Source: Firmicutes bacterium UBA3914 (lineage in GTDB: Bacteria > Bacillota > Limnochordia > Darwinibacteriales > Darwinibacteriaceae). From it: a DNA stretch of 9,147 nt. Location: positions 1 through 9,147 of the forward strand of contig DGEY01000014.1 in assembly GCA_002391385.1 (NCBI GenBank), read 5' to 3'. Shown here in pieces: positions 1 to 6,009 of this stretch. The first letter of the stretch is position 1; each line of letters starts with the position of its first letter. The notes under the pieces were generated by a model, which was not told the origin of the DNA, made no database searches, and worked only from the letters and a program-made list of their open reading frames with translations. A program made the translations under genes and the position numbers.

Positions 1-21
1 ATATTGCGTATAGCAAATAAG

Positions 22-53
22 GTTATTGATAACTGAGGAATTTACACACTAAT
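22..53 (+). promoter_or_regulatory. weak candidate promoter and small palindrome upstream of degS
   Basis: The 165 bases before degS hold no gene that I can support. The best sigma-A-like pair I see is TTGATA at 26-31 and ACTAAT at 48-53 with a 16-base spacer, each four or five matches out of six. The -35 sits inside a near-perfect palindrome, GTTAT-TG-ATAAC at 22-33, which could be a regulator site. Another isolated -10-like element, TATAAG at 134-139, has no convincing -35. The true start of transcription may also lie upstream of the window. Confidence 0.2.
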
Positions 54-152
54 CTGGACTTGATCCCGCGGTGCCCTTGTCAATAGTGGAAGGCTTTTCC
101 GCTCAGATATAGAAAAGATATTTACGGGTGTTGTATAAGAGTCAAAGTACTC

Positions 153-159
153 AAGGGGG
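153..159 (+). promoter_or_regulatory. ribosome binding site that decides the degS start
   Basis: AAGGGGG lies directly against the first ATG at 160, which is too close to serve it. It lies six bases before the second in-frame ATG at 166, which is normal spacing. This favours 166 as the start. Confidence 0.6.
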
Positions 160-165
160 ATGGCC

Positions 166-1341
166 ATGGCCAAGGAGCTCTTGTCCACAAAGATGCTGGA
201 GGAAATTCTACAGAGGACGCGGCAGGCTTTGGAGGAAGGGCGCTCCCAGATCTTCGAGGTGGCGGAAGCGGCTCAGGAGGAGTGCACCCGCACGGAAGTT
301 GTGCTGCAGACCGTGCAGTCCGAAATGGAGCAGGCCATCGTCGAAGTGGAAGAGCTGACCAGGCGCTTTGCGGTGGTCCGTGTGGAGCTGCTCAGGTCCA
401 ACCGGGACTACGAGCAGTACAGCGAAGCGGAGAAGCAGCGCATCTACGAAGAGGCGGAGCAGATTCGCACCGCCCTGGCCGCGGCCAGGGAACGGGAGCG
501 GCTGCTGCGGGTCCGCCGCGATAATCTGCAGCAGACCTTGGCCAAACTGCGGGAGATCGCCGCCAAAGCAGAGCGGCTTGTTTCCCAGGTGGGCATGGCC
601 ATGACCTACCTTTCCGGCAGCCTCCTGGATGTGAACAAGCAGTTGGAGCACATGCACATGCGGGAGCAGGCCGGCCAAGAGATGCTCCTGGGCCAGGAGA
701 TCGAACGCAAGCGCATGGCCGGGGCCCTCCATGACGGACCTGTGCAGAATCTGGCCCACCTGGTGGTGCAGCTGGAGATCTGCGAGCGGCTCTACGAAGC
801 GGGGCGGGAGGCGGAAGCCCGGGAGAAATTCCAGGGTTTGAAAAAGATCGCCCAGGGGGCCATGGCGGATCTGCGGCGGATCATCTACGATCTCAACCCC
901 ATGACCCTGGATGATCTGGGTCTGGTGCTCACCATCAACAACTACCTGGACAACCTCGCCAAACAGAGCGGGATCGAGACCCGCTTTGTCCTGTTGGGGA
1001 GGGAGCGCCGCCTGGAACCCCAGCTGGAAATGGCGGTGTTCCGCATTGTGCAGGAGGCGGTCAACAACTGCCTCAAGCACGCCCGCGCCAGTGAGCTGGA
1101 GGTGACCCTGGAGTACACCCGCCACCATATCAGTGTGGCCGTGAAGGATGATGGCATCGGTTTTGATGCCGCATCTGTGCAGGAAAAGCTCAAATCGGGC
1201 AAGCACTTTGGGCTTCTGAACATGCAAAGCCGCGCCAACGTGCTCGGCGGCTCCCTGCAGTTCCATGGAGAAGAGGGGAAGGGAGCGCGGGTGCTTGTAA
1301 CCATCCCGCTGGCCGCTGGTGAAGGGGGAGAAACGAGTTGA
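166..1341 (+). CDS. degS: DegS-type cytosolic sensor histidine kinase
   Basis: This is a 391-residue histidine kinase without membrane segments, so it acts in the cytosol. Residues 1 to about 170 are a long, charged, helical coiled-coil region matching the DegS sensor domain. A HisKA_3 dimerisation domain follows, with the motif ERKRMAGALHDGPVQ, whose phospho-acceptor is His189. The C-terminal HATPase domain shows an N-box with Glu297 and Asn300/Asn301, a G1 box DDGIGFD at 328-334 and a glycine-rich GKHFGLLNM stretch. Starting at 166 puts the histidine at 189, the number I recall for B. subtilis DegS (about 385 residues), which supports this start over the ATG at 160. It phosphorylates the DegU-type regulator encoded immediately downstream, with which it overlaps by four bases. 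In Bacillus this pair governs exoenzymes, motility and competence. The signal sensed here is not visible. Confidence 0.93.
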   Translation: MAKELLSTKMLEEILQRTRQALEEGRSQIFEVAEAAQEECTRTEVVLQTVQSEMEQAIVEVEELTRRFAVVRVELLRSNRDYEQYSEAEKQRIYEEAEQIRTALAAARERERLLRVRRDNLQQTLAKLREIAAKAERLVSQVGMAMTYLSGSLLDVNKQLEHMHMREQAGQEMLLGQEIERKRMAGALHDGPVQNLAHLVVQLEICERLYEAGREAEAREKFQGLKKIAQGAMADLRRIIYDLNPMTLDDLGLVLTINNYLDNLAKQSGIETRFVLLGRERRLEPQLEMAVFRIVQEAVNNCLKHARASELEVTLEYTRHHISVAVKDDGIGFDAASVQEKLKSGKHFGLLNMQSRANVLGGSLQFHGEEGKGARVLVTIPLAAGEGGETS

Positions 1342-2012
1342 AAACCGGCATCAAAGTACTGATCGTGGATGACCATCCCCTACTGCGGCAGGGGTTGAAG
1401 ACCCTGCTGGAACTGGAAGGGGAGATCGAAGTGGTGGGACTGGCCAGCAACGGGCCTGAGGGGCTGCGCTTAGCGCAGCAGCTCAAGCCGGATGTGGTGC
1501 TTTTGGATATCAACATGCCGGGGATGAACGGTATCGAAGTGGCCAAAGAGATGCGGGAGCGCCAGCCCGGTGCCGCCATCCTGGTGCTCACCATCCATGA
1601 TGATGAGACCTACGTCAAGGAGATGATCCGCAGCGGCGCCAAGGGATACCTGCTTAAAGATGCCGAACCCCGGGAGGTGGTGGCGGCCATAAGGAAGGTC
1701 GCGGCGGGGGAGTCGGTTTACCCCACGGACCTCATGGAGCGGGTGATGGAGCACTACCATGCGCTGGAGGTCAAATTCGGGAAGCTGCAGAGCGCGGCAG
1801 CCATAAGCGATCTGGCCCTCACCACTCGAGAACTGGAGATCCTGAGGTTTATCGTGGAAGGGATGAGCAACAAGGAAATCGCCGCCGCGCTGTATATCAG
1901 TGAAAAAACGGTGAAGAACCACATCACCAGCCTGCTTAGGAAGCTGAACGTGGAAGACCGGACCCAGGCCGCAGTGTTCGCGGTGAGCCAGGGCCTCTTT
2001 ACTCAGGAGTGA
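1338..2012 (+). CDS. degU: DegU-type response regulator, NarL/LuxR family
   Basis: This is a 224-residue two-domain regulator. The receiver domain (about 1-120) has the acidic pair Asp11/Asp12, phospho-acceptor Asp57 in VVLLDINMPGMNG, switch residue Thr85 and conserved Lys107. After a linker, residues 161-224 form a LuxR/GerE helix-turn-helix with LTTRELEIL, EGMSNKEIA and SEKTVKNH. The start is a TTG whose first base precedes the kinase stop (TTGA overlap). A GAAGGGGGAG ribosome site lies about eight bases upstream, so translation is coupled to the kinase. The kinase should phosphorylate Asp57 and activate DNA binding. The gene end overlaps the end of the opposite-strand HD gene by 10 bases. 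I see no intrinsic terminator right after it, so its transcript may extend antisense to that gene. Orthology to DegU rests on the family features and on the degS/comF/flg neighbourhood. Confidence 0.92.
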   Translation: MKTGIKVLIVDDHPLLRQGLKTLLELEGEIEVVGLASNGPEGLRLAQQLKPDVVLLDINMPGMNGIEVAKEMRERQPGAAILVLTIHDDETYVKEMIRSGAKGYLLKDAEPREVVAAIRKVAAGESVYPTDLMERVMEHYHALEVKFGKLQSAAAISDLALTTRELEILRFIVEGMSNKEIAAALYISEKTVKNHITSLLRKLNVEDRTQAAVFAVSQGLFTQE

Positions 2013-2689
2013 CGCAGGCTGAGGTTGCCCAGGAATTCCAGGCCGTTGATCACCAGGCGGAAGCGGCAGCCCAGGACCGAAGAGGCCTCTTTGCACATTT
2101 CCATCCTGGTCAGGTAGATCTCGAAGAAGTCCATGATCTGGCAGATGGTCTGGTCAAAGGAGATCTCCAGCGTGATGGTTCTTTCCTGCTTGTCCACATA
2201 GAGTTTGCTGTCGGTGATGGCCAGGTTGACCCGGTCGTGGATGCCCGGCCGGCGGTCATCTTCCAGGCGGTTCGCCCGGGTGCGGTGGGCATCGCTTTTG
2301 TCCGCGAGGATCACCGCCGCGGAAACGGGACCCACGGCCCGTCCGTTGGCCTCTTCGTGGTTGCCGATGGCGGAGGTGACTGTGCAGATCTCCTCCACAT
2401 CCATGCCCATGCGCCTAAGCTCCTGGTAAACCAGGATCGCCCCGGTGATCCCGTGGTCTTTGCGGTTGACCAGGTTGCCCACATCATGGAGGTAGCCGGC
2501 GATGGCCGCGAGTTCCACCGTGCGCTGGTCGAAACCGAGCTGGTCCAGGATGGCGGCGGCCTTTTCCGCAACAAAGGTGACGTGGCGCAGCCCGTGTTCG
2601 GTATAACCCCGGGTTTTCAGATAGGAGCCGGAGCGTTCAATGAGTGTTTGGAAGACAGGGTCTTGTTTGATGTCTTGTAGGGTAAGCAC
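2003..2689 (-). CDS. HD-domain metal-dependent phosphohydrolase
   Basis: This 228-residue soluble protein carries an HD domain at about residues 30-135. Candidate metal ligands are His36, the His68-Asp69 pair in YLHDVGN, His79, His111 (AIGNHEE) and Asp130 (ILADKSD). The extra histidines suggest a site that could bind more than one metal. The C-terminal region (about 155-228) has beta-strand-like character followed by a segment with FFEIYLTRMEMC, which I do not recognise as a named domain. The start is GTG, supported by a strong AAGGAGG at 2696-2702 six bases upstream on this strand. The family hydrolyses phosphate esters or nucleotides. The substrate cannot be read from the sequence, and nucleotide second messengers are only one possibility. 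It stands where degV lies in Bacillus and is convergent with degU, overlapping it by 10 bases. Confidence 0.85.
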   Translation of the reverse strand: MLTLQDIKQDPVFQTLIERSGSYLKTRGYTEHGLRHVTFVAEKAAAILDQLGFDQRTVELAAIAGYLHDVGNLVNRKDHGITGAILVYQELRRMGMDVEEICTVTSAIGNHEEANGRAVGPVSAAVILADKSDAHRTRANRLEDDRRPGIHDRVNLAITDSKLYVDKQERTITLEISFDQTICQIMDFFEIYLTRMEMCKEASSVLGCRFRLVINGLEFLGNLSLRHS

Positions 2690-2718
2690 TTTGGTCCTCC
2701 TTTCCCCGCAGTTGCCTC

Positions 2719-2748
2719 AGTATACCACACCAAAAAACGGCGGGGCAA
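2719..2748 (-). promoter_or_regulatory. sigma-A-like extended -10 promoter for the HD gene
   Basis: Reading leftward, TTGCCC (2743-2748) is followed after 18 bases by TATACT (2719-2724). The -10 is preceded by TGG, giving an extended -10. Transcription would begin near 2712, leaving a short leader of about 20 bases before the GTG at 2689. The -35 also forms one arm of the inverted repeat GGGCAA/TTGCCC (2743-2748 and 2757-2762), a possible operator. Confidence 0.55.
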
Positions 2749-2843
2749 GGGGATTTTTGCCCAATGGTCCTAGAAAAATCGGGACCTTTGTCTAATTCTC
2801 CAGGGGCTTACTTCATGCTAAACTAAAATCAAAAGATATCCGG

Positions 2844-2889
2844 AAAAACAGTAGCCACCCCCAACCCCAACCCCCGGCTACTGTTTTTT
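2844..2889. terminator. bidirectional intrinsic terminator-like hairpin with C-tract loop
   Basis: AAAAACAGTAGCC at 2844-2856 is perfectly complementary to 2876-2888, giving a 13-bp stem. A T-run follows on the + strand (2884-2889), and the A-run at 2844-2848 becomes a T-run on the - strand, so it could terminate in both directions. The 19-base loop is almost entirely C: a run of five, AA, a run of four, AA, a run of five. On the + strand it could end a degSU transcript that reads through the antisense of the HD gene. On the - strand it would stop leftward transcripts before the HD promoter. The long loop is unusual for a terminator, so a regulatory or structural role is an alternative. Confidence 0.6.
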
Positions 2890-2908
2890 CATGATCTCCC
2901 CACTTTTG

Positions 2909-2938
2909 TGGACATCGGCGCACGCTGGCGAATAAAAT
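2909..2938 (+). promoter_or_regulatory. sigma-A-like promoter for the small LuxR-type gene
   Basis: TGGACA (2909-2914) and TAAAAT (2933-2938) each match the consensus at five of six positions, with an 18-base spacer. They lie just after the hairpin at 2844-2889. Transcription would begin about 2945, giving a leader of about 33 bases before the ATG at 2978. Confidence 0.5.
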
Positions 2939-2977
2939 GAACAAACTCAATGAGAGGAATGGGTAGGAGGGTGTCCG

Positions 2978-3196
2978 ATGGCGAAGAAAAACCTTTCTCT
3001 CCTTACCCCACGGGAGCGCGAGGTACTCACGCTGATGGCTCAAGGCATGTCCAACGGGGAGATCGCTTCCGCTTTGTTTATCAGCGAGCACACGGTGAAA
3101 AACCACGTGAGCAACATCTACCGCAAGCTGGGGGATAACGACCGCACCAGGGTAGCGCTCCTCGCCCGCGAACAGGACCTGGTGGAGAAGGAGTAA
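2978..3196 (+). CDS. single-domain LuxR/GerE-type transcriptional regulator
   Basis: This 72-residue protein is a helix-turn-helix and little else. It shows LTPREREVL, then QGMSNGEIASALFISEHTVK (scaffold and recognition helices), then NIYRKLGDNDRT. It lacks a receiver or ligand domain. Its size resembles GerE of Bacillus (about 74 residues), a late sporulation regulator, but I cannot claim orthology. By eye about 34 of 64 aligned residues equal the DNA-binding domain of the DegU-type protein upstream, so it may bind similar sites and either compete with or assist it. The start has GGAGGG at 2966-2971 six bases upstream, and a good promoter lies before it. It could be cotranscribed with comFA, which follows on the same strand after 107 bases. 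Confidence 0.85.
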   Translation: MAKKNLSLLTPREREVLTLMAQGMSNGEIASALFISEHTVKNHVSNIYRKLGDNDRTRVALLAREQDLVEKE

Positions 3197-3200
3197 TAGA

Positions 3201-3272
3201 GTGAAGGCGGCATTTATGCAAATAGGTGTCGCTTTCTTCATGGAAGGAATCGGCGCCGCCAGCGCCGAATAG
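3201..3272 (+). CDS. possible 23-codon micro-ORF between luxR-type gene and comFA
   Basis: A GTG at 3201 opens a 23-codon frame ending TAG at 3270-3272. AAGGAG at 3188-3193, inside the end of the preceding gene, lies seven bases upstream, which is ideal spacing. The predicted peptide begins MKAAFMQIGVAFFME and is largely hydrophobic. It overlaps the hairpin at 3250-3268. It could be a small membrane peptide or a leader affecting comFA, or it may not be translated. I recognise no family. Confidence 0.25.
   Translation: MKAAFMQIGVAFFMEGIGAASAE
3250..3268 (+). promoter_or_regulatory. GC-rich hairpin upstream of comFA
   Basis: TCGGCGC (3250-3256) and GCGCCGA (3262-3268) form a 7-bp stem with a five-base loop CGCCA. 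No T-run follows, so it is not a standard terminator. It lies about 23 bases before the comFA ribosome site and could influence mRNA processing or translation. Confidence 0.3.
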
Positions 3273-3290
3273 CTTCAGCGCCCGGGGAGT

Positions 3291-3298
3291 AGGGGAGG
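3291..3298 (+). promoter_or_regulatory. ribosome binding site that decides the comFA start
   Basis: AGGGGAGG lies five bases before the ATG at 3304. The longer in-frame GTG start at 3226 has no such site and would add a serine/proline-rich stretch not expected in the family. Confidence 0.7.
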
Positions 3299-3303
3299 AA
3301 TGT

Positions 3304-4959
3304 ATGCAAAAATTACAGATTTTTGTCTACAAATCCCCCCGGGGGTCCGGCCTCGGCTTGGTGCGCCATCCTGAACACCTGGCGGAGCTGGGGCTCGGGG
3401 CAGCGCTGGTGACCAGTCCTTTGAGCAGTTCCCAAGCCTACGAGCAATTGGCAATTTGGAAGCGCAGGCTGCGGGGGCCCGCGGCGAGGCTCTGGCCGCT
3501 GCTGGCCCGGGGTTTCCACCGGCCCCACCTGCAGCTGGCAGGTTCCCCCTTGGAAGAAAGCGAAAGGGTTCTGGCCAGGATCAGACAGGTGCTCACGGGC
3601 CGGATTATCCCGGAGCACAGGCTCTTGCACCTGCTCCGCGCCGAAGGGTACTGGCCCAGCCAGGTTGGCCGCGCCTTGGATCTGGGAGTTTTCCGGGGAG
3701 AAATCGTGCAGCTGCCCGGCTTTCGGAATGAAGCCTGGGGGGTGAAACGCTGCAGCCGCTGCGGGAGTGCCAACGCCCAGCCCTTCCCCTGCCGCAACTG
3801 CGGCAGCTTGGAGTGCCTCCTCTGCCTAGAGTGCTCCACCTTAGGCGAACACAGGGCCTGCAGCACCTTACTGGCAGTTGGTGGTTCGGACTCAGCCCCG
3901 GAGAGACAGCGGGTGGAACTGGTACTGAACGTGGAACTTACCACCGCGCAGCGGCAGGCCTCCCGGGAGCTTTTGGACTTCTGGGAAAGGCGCCAGGGAA
4001 AGGCCTTGGTCTGGGCGGCTTGCGGAGCGGGGAAAACGGAAGTGGCCTTCGCCTTGATCCAACGGGCCCTGGAAGAGGGGCATGAGGTGCTCTTTGCCAT
4101 TCCCCGACTGGATATTGTGCGGGAGATGGTCCAAAGGCTGCGCAGCTCTTTTCCCGGTCTGGAAATCGCAGCGCACCACGGCGGCCAGCCCTGGTTCGCA
4201 CCGGGCAGGCTGGTTGTGGCCACCACCCACCAGGTGCTCCATTTTTACCGGCGCTTTGGACTTGTGGTTTTGGATGAGGTGGATGCCTTCCCCTTCCAGG
4301 GCAGCGAAATGCTCCGCTTTGGGCTGCTGCGGGCTTTGGCCCCCGGGGGGCAGCTGGTGGAGATGACCGCCACCCCCGCCGGGCCCAGGCCGGAGCGGGT
4401 GATCACCATTCCCGCCCGCCACCACGGTTTTCCCCTGCCCGAACCCGAGCTGGTGGTGGACAGGCTGCCCCCGTGGCCGGGGCTGCAGGCAAAAGGGCTG
4501 CCTGCTGTGGTTGTGGATGCTTTAGGAGAGAAGGAGCGGCCGTGGCTCGTTTTTGCTCCCACCATTGCGGCCTGTACCGCCCTGCAGGGGGCTTTGGCTG
4601 AGGCGCTTTCCCGTAGGGTGGGGCTTTGCCATGCGCAGCTGCCCACCAGGGCTCAGGTGATTGAGGATTTCCGCCGGGGGGACCTGGATATCTTGGTCAC
4701 CACCTCTGTGCTGGAGCGTGGTGTGAACTTCCCGGGTATAGGGGTGATGGTGCTCTACGCGGATCATGAGCTGTTTTCTGTGAGCGCCTTAGTACAGATG
4801 GCGGGCCGCGTGGGCCGCACGGCCCAGGAACCAACGGGACCGGTGCTCTTTGTGGCTTCCCGTGCGGCGCCTGCCATGCACCAGGCTGTGCGGCTGATTC
4901 GCGAGCTGAACCAAGAGGCGCGGCGAAGGGGGCTGCTCACCGGTGAAGCTTCTGCGTGA
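3304..4959 (+). CDS. comFA: ComFA-type DNA-uptake ATPase/helicase
   Basis: This 551-residue protein is a superfamily 2 helicase of the ComFA/PriA-like type that powers import of single-stranded DNA during competence. The Walker A is CGAGKT (Cys240-Thr245, Lys244). The Walker B DEVD is at 324-327, motif III is TATP at 355-358 and motif VI is QMAGRVGRT at 498-506. Before the helicase core lies a cysteine cluster with eight cysteines (150, 153, 163, 166, 171, 174, 177, 186), probably zinc-binding. The B. subtilis protein is shorter (about 463 residues, Walker A lysine near 152 from memory), so about 90 extra residues lie N-terminal to the core here. That N-terminal region looks helical and has no motif I can name. 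comFC follows with a 17-base overlap, and the Bacillus comFB gene is absent. All catalytic motifs are intact. Confidence 0.92.
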   Translation: MQKLQIFVYKSPRGSGLGLVRHPEHLAELGLGAALVTSPLSSSQAYEQLAIWKRRLRGPAARLWPLLARGFHRPHLQLAGSPLEESERVLARIRQVLTGRIIPEHRLLHLLRAEGYWPSQVGRALDLGVFRGEIVQLPGFRNEAWGVKRCSRCGSANAQPFPCRNCGSLECLLCLECSTLGEHRACSTLLAVGGSDSAPERQRVELVLNVELTTAQRQASRELLDFWERRQGKALVWAACGAGKTEVAFALIQRALEEGHEVLFAIPRLDIVREMVQRLRSSFPGLEIAAHHGGQPWFAPGRLVVATTHQVLHFYRRFGLVVLDEVDAFPFQGSEMLRFGLLRALAPGGQLVEMTATPAGPRPERVITIPARHHGFPLPEPELVVDRLPPWPGLQAKGLPAVVVDALGEKERPWLVFAPTIAACTALQGALAEALSRRVGLCHAQLPTRAQVIEDFRRGDLDILVTTSVLERGVNFPGIGVMVLYADHELFSVSALVQMAGRVGRTAQEPTGPVLFVASRAAPAMHQAVRLIRELNQEARRRGLLTGEASA

Positions 4960-5629
4960 ATGGGTTCAGGCCCTAGAAGAGCTGCTGTTCCCGCCGGAGG
5001 TGCCCTGCGGGCTCTGCCGGGAGCGCCCCTCCCTTGATGTGGGGGCCTGTCAGAGCTGCCTGGACGCTCTGGGCATCCGCTGGGAAAAACGGGTGCTTGG
5101 GGGCTACCCATACTTTTCCCTCTTTCCTTACCTGGGCTTCGGCCGGGATCTGATCCACAGCATGAAGTTCCAGGGCCGCACGGAGCTCGCCCTTACCCTG
5201 GGCGTGCTCCTGGGTTTGGCCTGCCGGGAGGAACCGGAGTTGGCCAAGATCGACCTGCTCATCCCTGTTCCCCTGGCACCGGGGCGCCTCCGGGAGCGGG
5301 GGTTCAACCAAGCAGCCCTCCTTGCCGATAGTATAAGGGGGGTGTGGAAGCGTCCCATCTGCAGCCACGTGGTGAGAACCAGGGAGACCAGGCCGCAGAG
5401 CGGCTTGAGCCTGCAGGCAAGGAAGCGCAACCTCCGCCGGGCTTTTGCCGTGCTGCCCGGAGTTAGGCTCCAGGGCAAGTACTGCCTGATCGTTGACGAT
5501 GTGATTACCTCCGGCCAGACGTTTTACGCCCTGGCCCGGTTGGTTGAGCAGTACGGGGGCAAGCCGGTTGGCCTGTTTGCCGCCCGTACCGAACTAGTTG
5601 GGAGTGGTGGAGATGCTGAAAAACTGTGA
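4943..5629 (+). CDS. comFC: ComFC-type phosphoribosyltransferase-fold competence protein
   Basis: This 228-residue protein has an N-terminal zinc-binding motif with Cys22, Cys25, Cys36 and Cys39 just after the hydrophobic ELLFPP segment typical of ComFC/GntX proteins. A phosphoribosyltransferase domain follows, with the PRPP-loop signature IVDDVITSGQT at 183-193 (Asp185, Asp186). FDLLIPVPL-like and RGFNQA segments (about 107-130) are also typical of the family. It works with the ComFA ATPase in DNA uptake at the inner face of the membrane, though whether it transfers a phosphoribosyl group is not known to me. The GTG start lies inside the end of comFA (17-base overlap), and the ribosome site GGGGG at 4928-4932 is somewhat distant, so translation is probably coupled. 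The next gene overlaps its end by 17 bases. Confidence 0.9.
   Translation: MKLLREWVQALEELLFPPEVPCGLCRERPSLDVGACQSCLDALGIRWEKRVLGGYPYFSLFPYLGFGRDLIHSMKFQGRTELALTLGVLLGLACREEPELAKIDLLIPVPLAPGRLRERGFNQAALLADSIRGVWKRPICSHVVRTRETRPQSGLSLQARKRNLRRAFAVLPGVRLQGKYCLIVDDVITSGQTFYALARLVEQYGGKPVGLFAARTELVGSGGDAEKL
5600..5604 (+). promoter_or_regulatory. ribosome binding site that decides the yvyF start
   Basis: GGGAG lies eight bases before the ATG at 5613. The upstream in-frame TTG at 5598 has no site, and the family begins close to the first cysteine pair. The ATG at 5613 is therefore preferred. Confidence 0.55.
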
Positions 5630-6008
5630 GCTGTGCGGTAAGCTGTTTGCCCACCCCGCGCGAACCCTGTGCGAGGACTGCTACGGCAAGGTGCAGGAAA
5701 GCTATGAAGCGGTCAAGGAGTATCTGCAGAAGCACCCCGGAGCGTCGGTGGCGGAAGTGGCTCAAGCTACCGAGACGGAAGTGGATACTATTTATCAGTT
5801 TATCCGGGAAGGGAGACTGAGCATCATTCCCAAAGATGTCAGCCTAACCTGCGAGATCTGCGGCGCTCCCATCACAACGGGGCGCATCTGCCGCAAGTGC
5901 CGCGCCGAACTGGCCCAGACTGCCCCAAAGGAGACCCAGCCGGGGACCAAGCGGCTTGTTGATGATTCTCGAGTCCGTTATCTGGATCAAATAAAGCGCC
6001 GGCGCTGA
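5613..6008 (+). CDS. yvyF: YvyF-family flagellar operon protein with two zinc-knuckle pairs
   Basis: This 131-residue protein has a cysteine quartet at each end of a central helical segment. The first is Cys5, Cys8, Cys20, Cys23 and the second Cys80, Cys83, Cys93, Cys96, both of the C-X2-C...C-X2-C type and so likely zinc sites. Residues about 42-72 (HPGASVAEVAQATETEVDTI and on to the REGRL motif) look like a helix-turn-helix of the MerR/excisionase sort. The tail is basic (RYLDQIKRRR). Position between comFC and flgM, length and the opening NCELCGKLF match the flagellar operon protein family of B. subtilis YvyF (about 139 residues). Its exact function is not known to me, and the layout suggests a nucleic-acid-binding regulator. 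It overlaps comFC by 17 bases. A perfect palindrome, AGCGCCGGCGCT (5995-6006), straddles its last codons and the stop, just before the flgM promoter. Confidence 0.85.
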   Translation: MLKNCELCGKLFAHPARTLCEDCYGKVQESYEAVKEYLQKHPGASVAEVAQATETEVDTIYQFIREGRLSIIPKDVSLTCEICGAPITTGRICRKCRAELAQTAPKETQPGTKRLVDDSRVRYLDQIKRRR

Positions 6009-6009
6009 C

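Noticed and set aside
208..1266. A 352-codon open frame on the - strand opposite degS
   Set aside because: It is the mirror of a GC-rich real gene. The peptide is rich in His, Leu and Gln with no domain, and the + strand frame carries all the kinase motifs.
2009..2680. A 223-codon + strand frame opposite the HD gene
   Set aside because: It follows the codon phase of the HD gene, has no ribosome site of its own beyond the degU end, and its peptide shows no motif. The - strand frame carries the HD site and a strong ribosome site.
2816..2840. TAAA...GATAT before the hairpin as a sigma-D promoter
   Set aside because: The distance is too short and the required GCC before GATAT is replaced by A's.
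2813..3241. A 142-codon - strand frame over the hairpin and LuxR-type gene
   Set aside because: It crosses the terminator-like hairpin and the complement of a well-supported gene, and its N-terminal hydrophobic run is only the antisense of that region.
3226..3303. Longer comFA starting at GTG 3226
   Set aside because: No ribosome site lies before it, whereas ATG 3304 has AGGGGAGG at ideal spacing, and the extra 26 residues show no conserved character.
3308..3324. AAAAA...TTTTT at the start of comFA as a ComK box
   Set aside because: The A- and T-runs are separated by seven bases rather than the expected five, only one box is present, and it lies inside the coding region downstream of the start.
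3438..4226. A 262-codon open frame on the - strand opposite comFA
   Set aside because: It has low-complexity Ser/Arg/Pro composition and no ribosome site or family motif, while the + strand encodes intact helicase motifs.
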